Assembly: GCA_947572385.1 (NCBI GenBank)
Contig: CANPBX010000003.1
Coordinates: 30,219-94,218 of the forward strand
Direction of reading: 5' to 3'
Length of the DNA stretch: 64,000 nt
DNA from: an uncultured Clostridia bacterium
GTDB taxonomy: Bacteria > Bacillota > Clostridia > Oscillospirales > Acutalibacteraceae
Of the stretch, positions 8,569 through 17,728 are shown piece by piece; within the stretch, counting starts at the first letter, position 1; the number at the start of each line of letters is the position of its first letter. The notes under the pieces are model-generated. The model saw only the letters and a list, made by a program, of their open reading frames with translations, was not told the origin of the DNA and did no database searches. The position numbers were made by a program, and so were the translations under genes.

Positions 8569-9108
8569 ATGAACCCATTCGACAGCGCCGTCATGACTTT
8601 CGTACAGTCCAGCTTCCACGGCCCAATAACCGACGCGGTATTCCCCGCCGTGACCTGCCTTGGAGAGAGCGGCATATTCTGGATCCTCCTCTCCCTGCTC
8701 ATAATAGCCCTGGGCAGGAAAAACGGCTGGCGCGCCACCGGCTGCCTTATGCTGGCAGCAATGCTCTTGGGCCTGCTGCTGGGTGAGATAGCCCTAAAGA
8801 ACATTATCTGCCGCCCCCGCCCCTTCCAGGATATGCCCGGGATACCCCTGCTTATCCCGCCGCCCAGCGGCTACTCCTTCCCTTCGGGCCATAGCTGCGC
8901 CTCCTTCGCCGCCGCTACCATCATCTTTCTAAAGGACAGACGCCCCGGCGCAGCGGCCCTGGCCCTTGCCGCGCTGATAGCCTTCTCCCGGGTGTTCCTC
9001 TTTGTACACTACCCCACGGACGTGCTGGCGGGCTCCCTGCTGGGAGTGCTCTGCGCCCTGGCCGCAGCCTATGGGTACAGGCGGCTCTTCCAAAGGAAGG
9101 CTCCCTGA
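8569..9108 (+). CDS. PAP2-family membrane phosphatase
   Basis: Type 2 phosphatidic-acid-phosphatase family integral membrane protein, 179 residues with five or six hydrophobic segments. The three catalytic motifs are complete: KNIICRPRPF (KX6RP), SFPSGHSC (PSGH) and SRVFLFVHYPTD (SRX5HX3D). Members dephosphorylate phosphatidate, diacylglycerol pyrophosphate or undecaprenyl pyrophosphate at the outer membrane face; recycling of undecaprenyl pyrophosphate is a reasonable but unproven role. The ATG has GGAGG 7 bases upstream. It shares a terminator with the convergent RND gene. Confidence 0.9.
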   Translation: MNPFDSAVMTFVQSSFHGPITDAVFPAVTCLGESGIFWILLSLLIIALGRKNGWRATGCLMLAAMLLGLLLGEIALKNIICRPRPFQDMPGIPLLIPPPSGYSFPSGHSCASFAAATIIFLKDRRPGAAALALAALIAFSRVFLFVHYPTDVLAGSLLGVLCALAAAYGYRRLFQRKAP

Positions 9109-9118
9109 ACCAAAAGCA

Positions 9119-9144
9119 AGACCCCTGGCGCCCCAGGGGTCTTT
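9119..9144. terminator. Shared terminator between PAP2 and RND genes
   Basis: AGACCCCTGG / CCAGGGGTCT perfect 10-bp stem with a 4-base loop, TTT on the plus-strand side; it lies between two convergent genes and can serve both. Confidence 0.75.
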
Positions 9145-9157
9145 ACTATATCAGTTA

Positions 9158-12100
9158 TCAGTCCACTTCGATCTTTTTGAGCTCCTTCCTTGCCATGATG
9201 TCATACATTGCCGGGACCACGAACAGGGTCATCAAAGTGGCATACAGCAGGCCGCCAATGCACACTACGGCGATAGGCTGCATCATCTCCGCGCCCATGC
9301 CCGTAGCCAGCGCCATGAACACCAGCCCCAGCACTGTTGTGAGCACCGTCATGAGTATTGGCCTCATCCTGGTGCGCCCGGCAAGAATTATGGCCTCCCG
9401 GCGCTCCAGGCCCTCAAGGCGCAGCTGGTTTATATAGTCTATAAGCACAATGCCGTTATTGACGATAATGCCGGCCAGCATGATAAAGCCTATCATCGAC
9501 ACGACGCTCACCTCCATGCCGCAGATGTACAGCCCCAAAAACCCGCCTGTAAAGGCCAGTGGTATCGTGAACATCACTATAAACGGCAGCAGGAGCGACT
9601 GGAACTGTATTACCATTATCAGGTAGATTATGAGTATAGCCATCGCGGCCATCTCCAGGGTAACGCCCTTTGGCGGCTCATACCCCTCAAGGGCCTTCTG
9701 GACCTCCCTGGTCACCAGCGTGACATTATTCCCGTCCGCAATGCCCGCCCTCACCGTCAGTACCCGGTTCTGGTTTTCACGGTTTATGGAGTTCAGGCTC
9801 TGCCGCTCCTCAAAGCTCGCTATGCGTATCAGCGGCACCTCCTCTGTCTCCCCAGTGGTCCGGTCCGTAGAGGTGACTGTCAGGCTCTTCAGGTAGCTCT
9901 CGTTCATGCCGCCCTTCTCCGGGTGCACCACCAGCACATCTTGGGAATACCCGTCCACGCTTATGCTTGTGGCCTTCTTGTCCTCGGCTATATCCCCGCT
10001 CACGCTCTGATACACCTGGGCGATAGTAAGGCCGTTCTCCATGGCCTTATTTTTGTCCACAACTATTCTCAGCTCCGGCGTGCTGTCCTCCAAATCGCTC
10101 TCTGCGCCGTCGGCGCCCTCTACCTCTGCGAGTATCTCCGTCAGCTCGTTGGCTGTGTCAATCAGCAGATCCATATCGTCCCCCCTGAGCTTCACCTCCA
10201 CACCGGAGCCGCTCATAGCCGACATATACGCGCTCATATCCATTGCGCCCTGGGCGTCCACCTCACACTCCAAATCCGCGCAGGCCTCCTCCACCATTCT
10301 GGCCGCCTCGCTGTCCTTAAACCCGGAGCCCTCGTCCAGTATTACATATATTGATACATCACCGCTGCCGCCCATGCCCAGCATGGCGCTCCCTCCGGTA
10401 CCGTCACCGCCTGCCATTGCCCCGACGGTCTCCACACAGTCCAGCTCCATAATTCGCTCAGCTATCCTGTCCGCCATCTCCGTGGTCTCCTCAAAGGTCG
10501 CCTCCTCGTCCGGCATAGTGAAGCTCACATCCAGCTGGCTGCCGCTCATGGCGGGCATGAATATAAACCCTCTGGACAGGGCCAGCACCGTGCTCCCTGC
10601 CAGCAGCAAAAGCGCCAGCGTGAAGCAGACCCATTTATGCCGGAGCGAGGCCGCAGCGATCTTCCCGTAGCCGCCCAGCACCCTGTCAAAAAAGCTATGC
10701 TCCCTGACCTTGCTCTGCCTAAGGGTGGTCGAGGTCATAGCGGGCACCAGGGTGATAGCCACAAATAGGCTTGCCAAAAGGGAATACCCGATGGTCAGGG
10801 CCATGTCCGAAAACAGCTCCCTAGTAACGCCCTCCACGAAAACTATCGGCAGGAACACACATACGGTAGTGAGCGTTGAGGCGATAATAGCCCCTGTCAC
10901 CTGCACCGCCCCCTGGACAGAGGCCTTTGCCGCGGGCATCCCCTCGCTTCTGAGGCGGTAGATATTCTCTATCACCACCACGGAGTTGTCCACCAGCATA
11001 CCCACGCCCACCGCCAGGCCCGACAGGGAGATAACATTCAGGGTCACCCCTGAGAAGTACATGAGCACTATTGCCACCAGCAGCGAAATCGGTATTGAGA
11101 ACGCGATAACAATAGTGGGGCGTAAATCCCTCAAAAACAGCAGCAGTATCAGCACCGCCAGCACCGCGCCCAGCACCAGGTTTTGCAGCACCGTGTCCAC
11201 AACAGTATAGATATAGTTGCCCTGGTCCATCAGGGTGGTGAACTTCAGCCCCTCATACTCCTCCGAGAGCGCCCTAAAGCGCTCCTCTATATTCTTCGAC
11301 ACCAGGGCCGTGGAGTAGGTGGACTGCTTTGTAAAGCTCAGCAGCAGGCCGTTCTCGCCGTTTATCTTAGCATAGAGCTCCCCGGCGTTGCTCTCTACAG
11401 ATATATCCGCAACATCCCGCAGGTATATCCTGCCTATGCCCTCGTCGCCGGTGTCAAACAGCAGGAGCCCCGCAAGCTCCTCCTTATCCTCCAGCTTGTC
11501 GCCCACCCTTACCAGTATCTCGGTCCCCTGGTCCTCAATATACCCGGCGGGCATGGAAAAGTTCTGGGCCGTAAGTATCTGGGACACCATTTCCATGGTT
11601 ATCGGAAGGTCGGCGTTCTTATAGGCCGCGTCCTTCTGTGTGCCAAGGTCCTCCCTCGCGCCCTCAAGCTGGGCCTTCGCCGACTCGAGCTGCTGCTGAG
11701 CCGCGCCCAGAGCCGACTGCCCGGCGACTATCTGGGACATCCCCGCGCTCATCTGCATTATGCCGCTGGTCTGCTGCCGGCTCAGCTCCCGCAGTGCCTG
11801 GTCCACTGTCACAGCGCCGCTCTCCAGCTGTGAGCTGGTAGCCTTCAGCTGGTCCATCCCGGCGCCCAGCTTAGTGAGGTTAGCCTGGGCCTCAGCTATG
11901 GATTTGTCCAGGTTCTCAGGGTCGGCCCCTCCTGCCGCAGCCATAGCCTTGGCCTCTGCCAGCCCCTTCTCAACCGCAGCTCTGTTCTCCTGCAGTTCAG
12001 CCAGCTTCGCCGGGGCCCCCTCCGGCGTGGTGCCCAAAGCAGCCAGGGCCTCCTCAGCCGCCGCAAGCTGTGGTTGGAGCGCCTCTATCTGCTGCTGCAC

Positions 12101-13156
12101 CAGGGCGTACTCCTCGCTCTCCGGCTCCAGGGCCTCCAGCTGTGCCTTCAGAGCCTCCAGCTGCTGTGACAATGCAGTATATCCGGCTATGGCCTCCTGC
12201 AGGCCGCTTATCCCCTGGTCCAGCATACCAAGCTGGCCTGTGAGCTGGCTGAGGGTAGCCTGTAAAGCTTTCAGCTTGTCAAGTGCGTCCTGGAGCTGCT
12301 TCCTGTTCTGCTCCATAGTTGTCAGCTGGGCGGCTATCTGAGCCTTAGCCGACTCTATCTCCACCTTCTTGGAGATAAGCTGTCCCTGGGCCTGGCCCGT
12401 CTGCTGGGCAAGCTGGCTCTGCCCGGCCTCAAGCTGGGCCTTTTGACCGTCTAATTCCTCCTGCTGTTCCCTGGTCTCGTTTAGGCCGTCCTCTATCTCC
12501 TTTGAGCTCTCCTCCAGCTCCTTCTCCGCATCGCCGAACTTTTCGTCCAGCTTCGCTTTGAGCTTATCATTCAGCTTATCTATCTTGTCCTGCCTCAGCT
12601 CAACTGTTATGCTCTCCTGCACATTCCCGCTGGCGGCAACGCTTGCAACGCCCTCTATGCCCTCCAGCTTCAGCATGAGCTGTGAGTCCAGAAGGTCTGT
12701 GAGCTCAACGCTGTCCATGCCCTCCATCTCCATGGCGGCTACAGCAACAGGCATCATGCTGGGGTTTATCTTCATTATGTACGGCGTGCCCACCATATCC
12801 CCCCAGCCCCCGGAGACACTGCTGATCTTCTCCCTGATGTCGGCTGTGAGCGTGTCCATGTTGGCGTCGTCCGTAAGCTGCAGCATTACCTGTGAAGCAT
12901 TTTCCCTTGACACCGAGGTTATCTCCTTCACATGGTCCAATGTAGCCATAGCCTGCTCTATGGGCTTTGTGACCTCCTCCTCGACCTCCTCGGGGGCCGC
13001 CCCGGGGTATGCCGTGATTATGACAGCATATGGCAGGTTGATGTTTGGCAGCAGGTCCGGGGTCATGCGAGAAAATGCCACTATCCCCAGCACTATGGCA
13101 ATCACCACGCCCACCAGCACCGTCATCGGCTTCTTGACGCTGAACTTTGAAAACAT
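9158..13156 (-). CDS. Giant RND-family exporter with a coiled-coil insertion
   Basis: Resistance-nodulation-division (AcrB/SwrC-like) proton-driven exporter, 1332 residues where about 1020-1070 is normal. TM1 is at residues 10-28; the porter domain begins PGAAPEEVEEEVTKPIE, and the TM2-TM6 block contains GVGMLVDNSVVVIENIYRL, the family motif with the proton-relay acidic residue. The extra length is a Gln/Glu/Ala/Leu-rich heptad region at about residues 190-515, inside the first extracytoplasmic loop, predicted as a long coiled coil. The second-half entry reads VTLEMAAMAILIIYL, about 20 residues shorter than relatives, which truncates the start of TM7. No adaptor (HlyD/MFP) gene is adjacent. 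Substrate unknown. Divergent from hisH. Confidence 0.9.
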   Translation of the reverse strand: MFSKFSVKKPMTVLVGVVIAIVLGIVAFSRMTPDLLPNINLPYAVIITAYPGAAPEEVEEEVTKPIEQAMATLDHVKEITSVSRENASQVMLQLTDDANMDTLTADIREKISSVSGGWGDMVGTPYIMKINPSMMPVAVAAMEMEGMDSVELTDLLDSQLMLKLEGIEGVASVAASGNVQESITVELRQDKIDKLNDKLKAKLDEKFGDAEKELEESSKEIEDGLNETREQQEELDGQKAQLEAGQSQLAQQTGQAQGQLISKKVEIESAKAQIAAQLTTMEQNRKQLQDALDKLKALQATLSQLTGQLGMLDQGISGLQEAIAGYTALSQQLEALKAQLEALEPESEEYALVQQQIEALQPQLAAAEEALAALGTTPEGAPAKLAELQENRAAVEKGLAEAKAMAAAGGADPENLDKSIAEAQANLTKLGAGMDQLKATSSQLESGAVTVDQALRELSRQQTSGIMQMSAGMSQIVAGQSALGAAQQQLESAKAQLEGAREDLGTQKDAAYKNADLPITMEMVSQILTAQNFSMPAGYIEDQGTEILVRVGDKLEDKEELAGLLLFDTGDEGIGRIYLRDVADISVESNAGELYAKINGENGLLLSFTKQSTYSTALVSKNIEERFRALSEEYEGLKFTTLMDQGNYIYTVVDTVLQNLVLGAVLAVLILLLFLRDLRPTIVIAFSIPISLLVAIVLMYFSGVTLNVISLSGLAVGVGMLVDNSVVVIENIYRLRSEGMPAAKASVQGAVQVTGAIIASTLTTVCVFLPIVFVEGVTRELFSDMALTIGYSLLASLFVAITLVPAMTSTTLRQSKVREHSFFDRVLGGYGKIAAASLRHKWVCFTLALLLLAGSTVLALSRGFIFMPAMSGSQLDVSFTMPDEEATFEETTEMADRIAERIMELDCVETVGAMAGGDGTGGSAMLGMGGSGDVSIYVILDEGSGFKDSEAARMVEEACADLECEVDAQGAMDMSAYMSAMSGSGVEVKLRGDDMDLLIDTANELTEILAEVEGADGAESDLEDSTPELRIVVDKNKAMENGLTIAQVYQSVSGDIAEDKKATSISVDGYSQDVLVVHPEKGGMNESYLKSLTVTSTDRTTGETEEVPLIRIASFEERQSLNSINRENQNRVLTVRAGIADGNNVTLVTREVQKALEGYEPPKGVTLEMAAMAILIIYLIMVIQFQSLLLPFIVMFTIPLAFTGGFLGLYICGMEVSVVSMIGFIMLAGIIVNNGIVLIDYINQLRLEGLERREAIILAGRTRMRPILMTVLTTVLGLVFMALATGMGAEMMQPIAVVCIGGLLYATLMTLFVVPAMYDIMARKELKKIEVD

Positions 13157-13263
13157 CGGCTATGATCTCTCTTTCTCTCAATATTTTACCGAAAATAAGT
13201 ATACCGCCGTTCAAAAAAAGTTTCATGAATTTTCTGTAAAGAATTATACGTAAAGGAAGCCAC

Positions 13264-13292
13264 TTGCAAAAGCTATGGAAATATGCTATACT
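13264..13292 (+). promoter_or_regulatory. Promoter of hisHF
   Basis: TTGCAA (13264-13269), 17-base spacer, TATACT (13287-13292) preceded by TGC. Confidence 0.6.
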
Positions 13293-13321
13293 CATTTTAC
13301 TAATTTAGCGAGGTGAATCAC

Positions 13322-13939
13322 GTGATAGCCATTATTGATTACGGCGCGGGCAACCTCCAGAGCGTGGAGAAGGCCCTGCGGCACATAGGCTGCAGCTGCA
13401 CCGTCACCGGCAGACCCCAGGAGCTCATGTCCGCCCAGGCCGCTGTCCTGCCAGGGGTAGGCGCCTTCGGCGAAGCCATGGCGGGCCTCAGGAGCCGCGG
13501 GCTGGACAGCGCCATAAAGAGCTACGTCAAAACCGGCCGCCCCTTTTTAGGTATCTGCCTGGGCCTGCAGGTGCTCTTTGAGAGCAGCGAGGAGTCCCCG
13601 GGCACAGAGGGCTTGTCCCTCCTTCCGGGAAAAATCCTGCGCCTGCCCGAGGACTGCGGCCTGAAGGTCCCCCACATCGGCTGGAACTCCCTTGACCTTA
13701 AAATCCCCGGCTGGCTCCTGAAGGGCCTCCCCAGGGAGCCATATGTCTACTTCGTACACTCCTACTACCTGCAGACTGAGCCGGAGCTGGTCTGTGCCAC
13801 CGCCCGGTACGGTGCAACGATCCATGCTGCTGTACAGTCCGGCAGCATAGCCGCCTGCCAGTTCCACCCGGAAAAGAGCGGCAGTACCGGCCTCTCCATA
13901 CTGCGGAACTTCGCAGAGTATGTAAAGCAAAACACTTGA
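13322..13939 (+). CDS. hisH: Imidazole glycerol phosphate synthase, glutaminase subunit
   Basis: Class I glutamine amidotransferase that feeds ammonia to HisF in histidine biosynthesis. The nucleophile is in [10 protein letters not shown] and the His-Glu pair in CQFHPEKSG; the oxyanion-strand [10 protein letters not shown] is present. The start is the GTG at 13322 ([11 protein letters not shown]), 6 bases after GAGGTG; an in-frame GTG at 13313 overlaps that ribosome binding site and is less likely. About 205 residues, as expected. It is followed 16 bases later by hisF; the other his genes are not in the window. Confidence 0.94.
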   Translation: MIAIIDYGAGNLQSVEKALRHIGCSCTVTGRPQELMSAQAAVLPGVGAFGEAMAGLRSRGLDSAIKSYVKTGRPFLGICLGLQVLFESSEESPGTEGLSLLPGKILRLPEDCGLKVPHIGWNSLDLKIPGWLLKGLPREPYVYFVHSYYLQTEPELVCATARYGATIHAAVQSGSIAACQFHPEKSGSTGLSILRNFAEYVKQNT

Positions 13940-13955
13940 CACCGGAGGTTTAAAT

Positions 13956-14717
13956 ATGTACGCAAAACGCATAATCCCCTGCCTGGACATAAAGGACGGC
14001 AGGGTGGTAAAGGGCACCAACTTCCTCTCCCTCAGGGACGCCGGGGACCCGGTGGAAGCCGCAGTCCTGTACGACAGCCAGGGGGCCGACGAGCTGGTAT
14101 TCCTGGATATCAACGCCTCCGCCGACGACCGGGGCATAGTAGCCCACATGGTGGAGCAGGTCGCCGGGCGCATTTTCATCCCCTTCACCGTAGGCGGCGG
14201 TATCCGTAAAGTAGATGACTTTACAGCTATCCTCCGGGCCGGGGCCGACAAGGTGTCTGTAAACTCAGCGGCCTTACAGCGCCCCCGGCTGATAAAAGAG
14301 GCCGCCGAGGTCTTCGGCAGCCAGTGTGTGGTCGTGGCTATGGACGCCAAGCGCCGTCCGGAAGGGGGCTGGACCCTCTACCTAAACGGCGGGCGGGCGG
14401 ACACCGGGCGGGACGCGGTCGAGTGGGCCCAGGAGGCCGAGTACCTGGGCGCCGGGGAGATCCTCCTCACCAGCATGGACCGGGACGGCGTGAAGACCGG
14501 CTACGACCTGGAGCTGACCCGAGCCGTATCTGAGGCTGTGGGCATCCCCGTGATAGCCTCCGGCGGGGCCGGGGAGCTCTCCCACTTTTACGACGCTTTC
14601 ACCGTGGGCCGGGCCGACGCTGTACTGGCTGCGTCCCTGTTCCACTTCGGAGAGGTGACCATACCGCAGCTCAAGTCCTACCTGAGCGGGAGGGGCGTGC
14701 CGGTACGCCCGGTGTAA
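13956..14717 (+). CDS. hisF: Imidazole glycerol phosphate synthase, cyclase subunit
   Basis: TIM-barrel cyclase subunit (253 residues) that converts PRFAR plus ammonia to imidazole-glycerol phosphate and AICAR. The N-terminal [12 protein letters not shown] carries the catalytic aspartate, VVAMDAKR the second one, and the phosphate-binding loops VGGGIR and SGGAGEL are intact. Directly downstream of hisH and surely co-transcribed and assembled with it. Confidence 0.96.
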   Translation: MYAKRIIPCLDIKDGRVVKGTNFLSLRDAGDPVEAAVLYDSQGADELVFLDINASADDRGIVAHMVEQVAGRIFIPFTVGGGIRKVDDFTAILRAGADKVSVNSAALQRPRLIKEAAEVFGSQCVVVAMDAKRRPEGGWTLYLNGGRADTGRDAVEWAQEAEYLGAGEILLTSMDRDGVKTGYDLELTRAVSEAVGIPVIASGGAGELSHFYDAFTVGRADAVLAASLFHFGEVTIPQLKSYLSGRGVPVRPV

Positions 14718-14729
14718 AGCCCTTCACCT

Positions 14730-15599
14730 TTACTGGTCGTCAATATAGCTCACGTACTCCTCCAGGCACATGGAGCGCTGCTGCATGGCCGCGGCGTTCT
14801 CCCCGCCCACGTACCTTATCACAGTGGGGTCCGGGTCCACGGTGGTGAAGTTGGTCTTGCCCTCGGGATAGCGGAACACAAAGCCGTACTTGCCCATATT
14901 GCCCTTTAGCCATGAGTAGATCTTTGAGCGCTCAAAGGTCTCCTTATCCGCCGCCAGCCTCAGGCAGAGCCCTGTCTGGAAGTCGCTCTCCCCAGCCATA
15001 GGCGTTATCGCCCTGGCGGTGGTCTTAGCCATCACCGCGGTCATATTCTCATCATTCATCATCTCCCGGGCTGTCTTCTCAAAGCGCTCCCCCTGTTCCT
15101 CTGCGGACACAAAGCCCTCTGAGAATATCAGCACCATGTCGTCCTCCTTAGCCGCCGCCACAAGCTGCCTCAAGGCGTCTGCAATACGCGAGTCCACCCG
15201 CACGTTCTCCATGCTTGCGAGCTTCGGCTCATACTCAGGTGCCGGGCTCTGGGAGTTGATATAGAACAGGCTCACGGAGTCGTCATATATAGGCAGCCCC
15301 AGATCGTCATAGTCCGGCACCGGCTCCATAGACGCCTCTGGCCCCTCGGTCTCCACGTTCCTGATTATCTCCTGATGGAAATACGGCACCATAAAAAACC
15401 ACACAAAAAACCATGCCACCAGCCCTATCCCTATGACAGCCACCGCCGCCACCACCCGGGACCAGAGCTTCAGCTTCCTCGCCGCCTGGTGCTGGGCCTG
15501 CTTCTCCTGGGACACGAACATCCTGCGCCTGCTGCTTATCCCCAGCGCCCCCCGGCTGGCGTTCCCTATCCTATACTGCTTTCCCCTGCGTCTAGCCAC
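14730..15599 (-). CDS. VanY/M15-like membrane protein lacking zinc ligands
   Basis: Membrane-anchored protein of about 289 residues with one N-terminal transmembrane segment (about residues 48-70) and an extracytoplasmic domain shaped like D-alanyl-D-alanine carboxypeptidases of the VanY (peptidase M15B) family: the LIFSEGFVSAEEQ region, WLKGNMGKYGFVFRYPEGKT and the closing RYVG. However the zinc motif SxHxxGxAxD reads SDFQTGLCLR (about 205-214), losing His and Asp, and the EPWHxRYVG motif reads DPTVIRYVG, losing the catalytic pair. A pseudo-enzyme is therefore likely. The GTG at 15599 is chosen because the promoter -10 (15633-15638) lies inside the longer reading frame that begins at 15653, and AAAGGG sits 8 bases before it. 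Confidence 0.75.
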   Translation of the reverse strand: MARRRGKQYRIGNASRGALGISSRRRMFVSQEKQAQHQAARKLKLWSRVVAAVAVIGIGLVAWFFVWFFMVPYFHQEIIRNVETEGPEASMEPVPDYDDLGLPIYDDSVSLFYINSQSPAPEYEPKLASMENVRVDSRIADALRQLVAAAKEDDMVLIFSEGFVSAEEQGERFEKTAREMMNDENMTAVMAKTTARAITPMAGESDFQTGLCLRLAADKETFERSKIYSWLKGNMGKYGFVFRYPEGKTNFTTVDPDPTVIRYVGGENAAAMQQRSMCLEEYVSYIDDQ

Positions 15600-15632
15600 G
15601 CCCACAACCCTTTCATACAAATATATACGCCG

Positions 15633-15661
15633 ATTATACACTATTTTGCCCAAAAAATAAA
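15633..15661 (-). promoter_or_regulatory. Promoter of the VanY-like gene
   Basis: TTTATT (15656-15661), 17-base spacer, TATAAT preceded by TG (15633-15638) on the minus strand. It begins just after the flagellin terminator and fixes the VanY-like start downstream of about 15626. Confidence 0.65.
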
Positions 15662-15675
15662 CAGTGATTTTGTAA

Positions 15676-15710
15676 ACAAAAAATCGGGATGGGCCCTAAG
15701 GCCCACCCCG
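15676..15710 (-). terminator. Flagellin terminator
   Basis: Eleven-base-pair stem CGGGGTGGGCC / GGGCCCATCCCG with a 4-base loop, followed by ATTTTTTG on the minus strand, downstream of the flagellin stop. Confidence 0.85.
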
Positions 15711-15783
15711 TCTTTTACATATCCTACTATTATCTCCCCAACTTTAAGCGCCGCTCTTACTGGAGCAGCTGTGCAGACTGCTC

Positions 15784-17457
15784 TTACTGGAGCAGCTGGA
15801 GCACGCCCTGAGGAACAGCATTCGCCTGGGCCAGCATGGCCTGAGCGGACTGGATCAGGATGTTGTTCTTTGTGTAAGCCATCATCTCGTCGGCAACGTC
15901 GGTGTCGCGGATGGTGGACTCGGCGTCCTGGATGTTCTCGGTCATCACGGACAGGTTGTTCGCGGTGTGCTCCAGGCGGTTCTGGGTAGCGCCCAGCTTG
16001 CCGCGGATAGCGGAAACGGTGTTGATGGCGTTCTTGATGCTGTCGATAGCCTTAGTAGCGCCATCAATACTGCTGATGTCAACGCTGCCAACGCCGATTG
16101 CGTCAGCGTGCAGGTCGCCAACAGTAACCATCAGCTGGTTGAAGTTATCGCTGGTATCGCCAATCTGGAGCTGGAGACCGCCGCCGGCATTCATCTGGTC
16201 AGCCAGAATAGCAATCTGTGTTTTAGTCGCGTCTTTAGTCCATTCACCACCAGCTGGCTGCTCACCCTGCTCAACATTCAGGCCAGCCAGGTTCATCTTC
16301 TCAACCATAGCCTTGATGTCAGTTGCGTCAACGGCATCCTTCGTGCCAACTTCAACATAGTGCGCGGTGCCATCTTTCTGCAAACGCTTCAGCGCATCAG
16401 CAGTCAACGCACCTTTGTTGACAAAGACAAATTTCTCGCCGCCGATAGTCATGGTGCTGTCCTTCAGCGTGTCTTCCTTGCCGTCCCAAATCTTAGCAGT
16501 GGACAAGTCAGCGGTATAGTACTCATCCATGGGAGCCTTAGTGGTATTCATGGTGGTAGAAACGCCAGTATACTTGCCTCCGGAAGTAACGCCAACTTCA
16601 ATGCCCTTAATCTTCATCTGGCTTGCGCCAGCCTCTTTAGAGGTGAAGGTGAGGACACCAGCGGCATTGGCAACGTCAAAGTTATCACTGACGGTCTTAT
16701 TCTTGGTAATCTCACTCAGAATATTGGCATAATCACCAGCTGCCACCTTATCTTTAGCTGCCAGAGTGATTTCAGTGCCATCTTCGGCAATCAAGGTCTT
16801 AGCCTCACCAGCAGCATCCGCAGCCACGGTAAAGTCCATCTTGACAGCTTCGATCGTGCCGTCGGCCTTTTCCATGTTCAGCGTAATGCTAAAGGTATCA
16901 CCAATCTTAACCGCGGCGTCAGCAAATGCGGTTGGGTTTTTATACTCGCCCTTCACAGCTGCCTGCTTGGTTGCGGCGCAGCCAGCTGTCAAATCCACAG
17001 AAGCTGGACTACCATTGGCTCCGGCGCCGCCTCCCAGGCTCCCATCCAGCAGCTTAGTACCATTAAAGTTGGCGCTGTCGGCGATACGGTTGATCTCAGA
17101 GTTGAGCTGGTCGACCTCGTCCTGGAGGGCCTTGCGGTCAACTTCGTCGTCATAGGTGCCGTTGGAGGACTGGGTAGCCAGGTACTTCATGCGGGACAGC
17201 ATGTCCTGGATCTCCTGCATGGCGCCCTCGGCGGTCTTAACGAGGGAGATGCCGTCCTTCACGTTCTTCTGAGCAGCCTCGAGGCCCTTAATCTGGGCGC
17301 GCATCTTCTCAGAAATAGCCAGACCGGCGGCGTCGTCACCGGCGCGGTTAATCTTGTAGCCGGAGCTGAGCTTCTCAAGGTTCTTGCTCAGGGCGCTGGC
17401 GTTGTTGTTGTAGTTCCTGTAGGCGTTCATGGACATAATGTTGTGTTGGATACGCAT
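15784..17457 (-). CDS. Flagellin
   Basis: Structural subunit of the flagellar filament, exported through the flagellar secretion system. The conserved N-terminal D0/D1 region (MRIQHNIMSMNAYRN, ALSKNLEKLSSGYKINRAGDD) and C-terminal D1/D0 region (TENIQDAESTIRDTDVADEM, ILIQSAQAMLAQAN) flank a variable surface domain of about 300 residues rich in Ala, Thr, Lys and Asp. 557 residues. The ATG at 17457 is chosen: AAGGAG lies 9 bases upstream and flagellins begin MRI; the reading frame continues upstream but is not flagellin. No other flagellar structural genes are in the window. Start is preceded by a leader of over 100 bases. Confidence 0.96.
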   Translation of the reverse strand: MRIQHNIMSMNAYRNYNNNASALSKNLEKLSSGYKINRAGDDAAGLAISEKMRAQIKGLEAAQKNVKDGISLVKTAEGAMQEIQDMLSRMKYLATQSSNGTYDDEVDRKALQDEVDQLNSEINRIADSANFNGTKLLDGSLGGGAGANGSPASVDLTAGCAATKQAAVKGEYKNPTAFADAAVKIGDTFSITLNMEKADGTIEAVKMDFTVAADAAGEAKTLIAEDGTEITLAAKDKVAAGDYANILSEITKNKTVSDNFDVANAAGVLTFTSKEAGASQMKIKGIEVGVTSGGKYTGVSTTMNTTKAPMDEYYTADLSTAKIWDGKEDTLKDSTMTIGGEKFVFVNKGALTADALKRLQKDGTAHYVEVGTKDAVDATDIKAMVEKMNLAGLNVEQGEQPAGGEWTKDATKTQIAILADQMNAGGGLQLQIGDTSDNFNQLMVTVGDLHADAIGVGSVDISSIDGATKAIDSIKNAINTVSAIRGKLGATQNRLEHTANNLSVMTENIQDAESTIRDTDVADEMMAYTKNNILIQSAQAMLAQANAVPQGVLQLLQ

Positions 17458-17597
17458 AATATTTTGCTCCTTCAAAATAAAGTTCGGATGGGTCCGTCCA
17501 CCCGTAGTAATATGCGCCGGGGCCGGCAGCCGGCCGGAATGCTGCCCGGGCGCTGGGTGAGGCAGGCTCGCGAGGCCTTGCCCCCAAGGGGTTTCCT

Positions 17598-17630
17598 TAC
17601 CCCTTACAACTATATATTCGTCCGCTTTCT
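17598..17630 (-). promoter_or_regulatory. Possible sigma-28-like promoter of flagellin
   Basis: On the minus strand TAAA is followed about 15 bases later by GACGAATAT, resembling the TAAA-N15-GCCGATAT pattern of flagellar sigma-D/28 promoters with mismatches. It is the best match in the flagellin leader, but weak. Confidence 0.3.
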
Positions 17631-17695
17631 GGAAAAGTTTATAGGGCCCGCAAAATTTTTTCGGGAAAGTATATGTTTTCGTATTCATCGGACAT

Positions 17696-17720
17696 GAGAA
17701 AGGAGCCGGGGCGCGGCTCC
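17696..17720 (-). terminator. Terminator of the 48-residue gene
   Basis: GGAGCCG / CGGCTCC stem followed by TTTCTC on the minus strand, 9 bases after the small gene's stop. Confidence 0.65.
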
Positions 17721-17728
17721 TTTGGGGG

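Noticed and set aside
15967-17697. 576-codon plus-strand reading frame opposite the flagellin gene
   Set aside because: It is the antisense shadow of a real, well-conserved flagellin; no ribosome binding site or recognisable domain.
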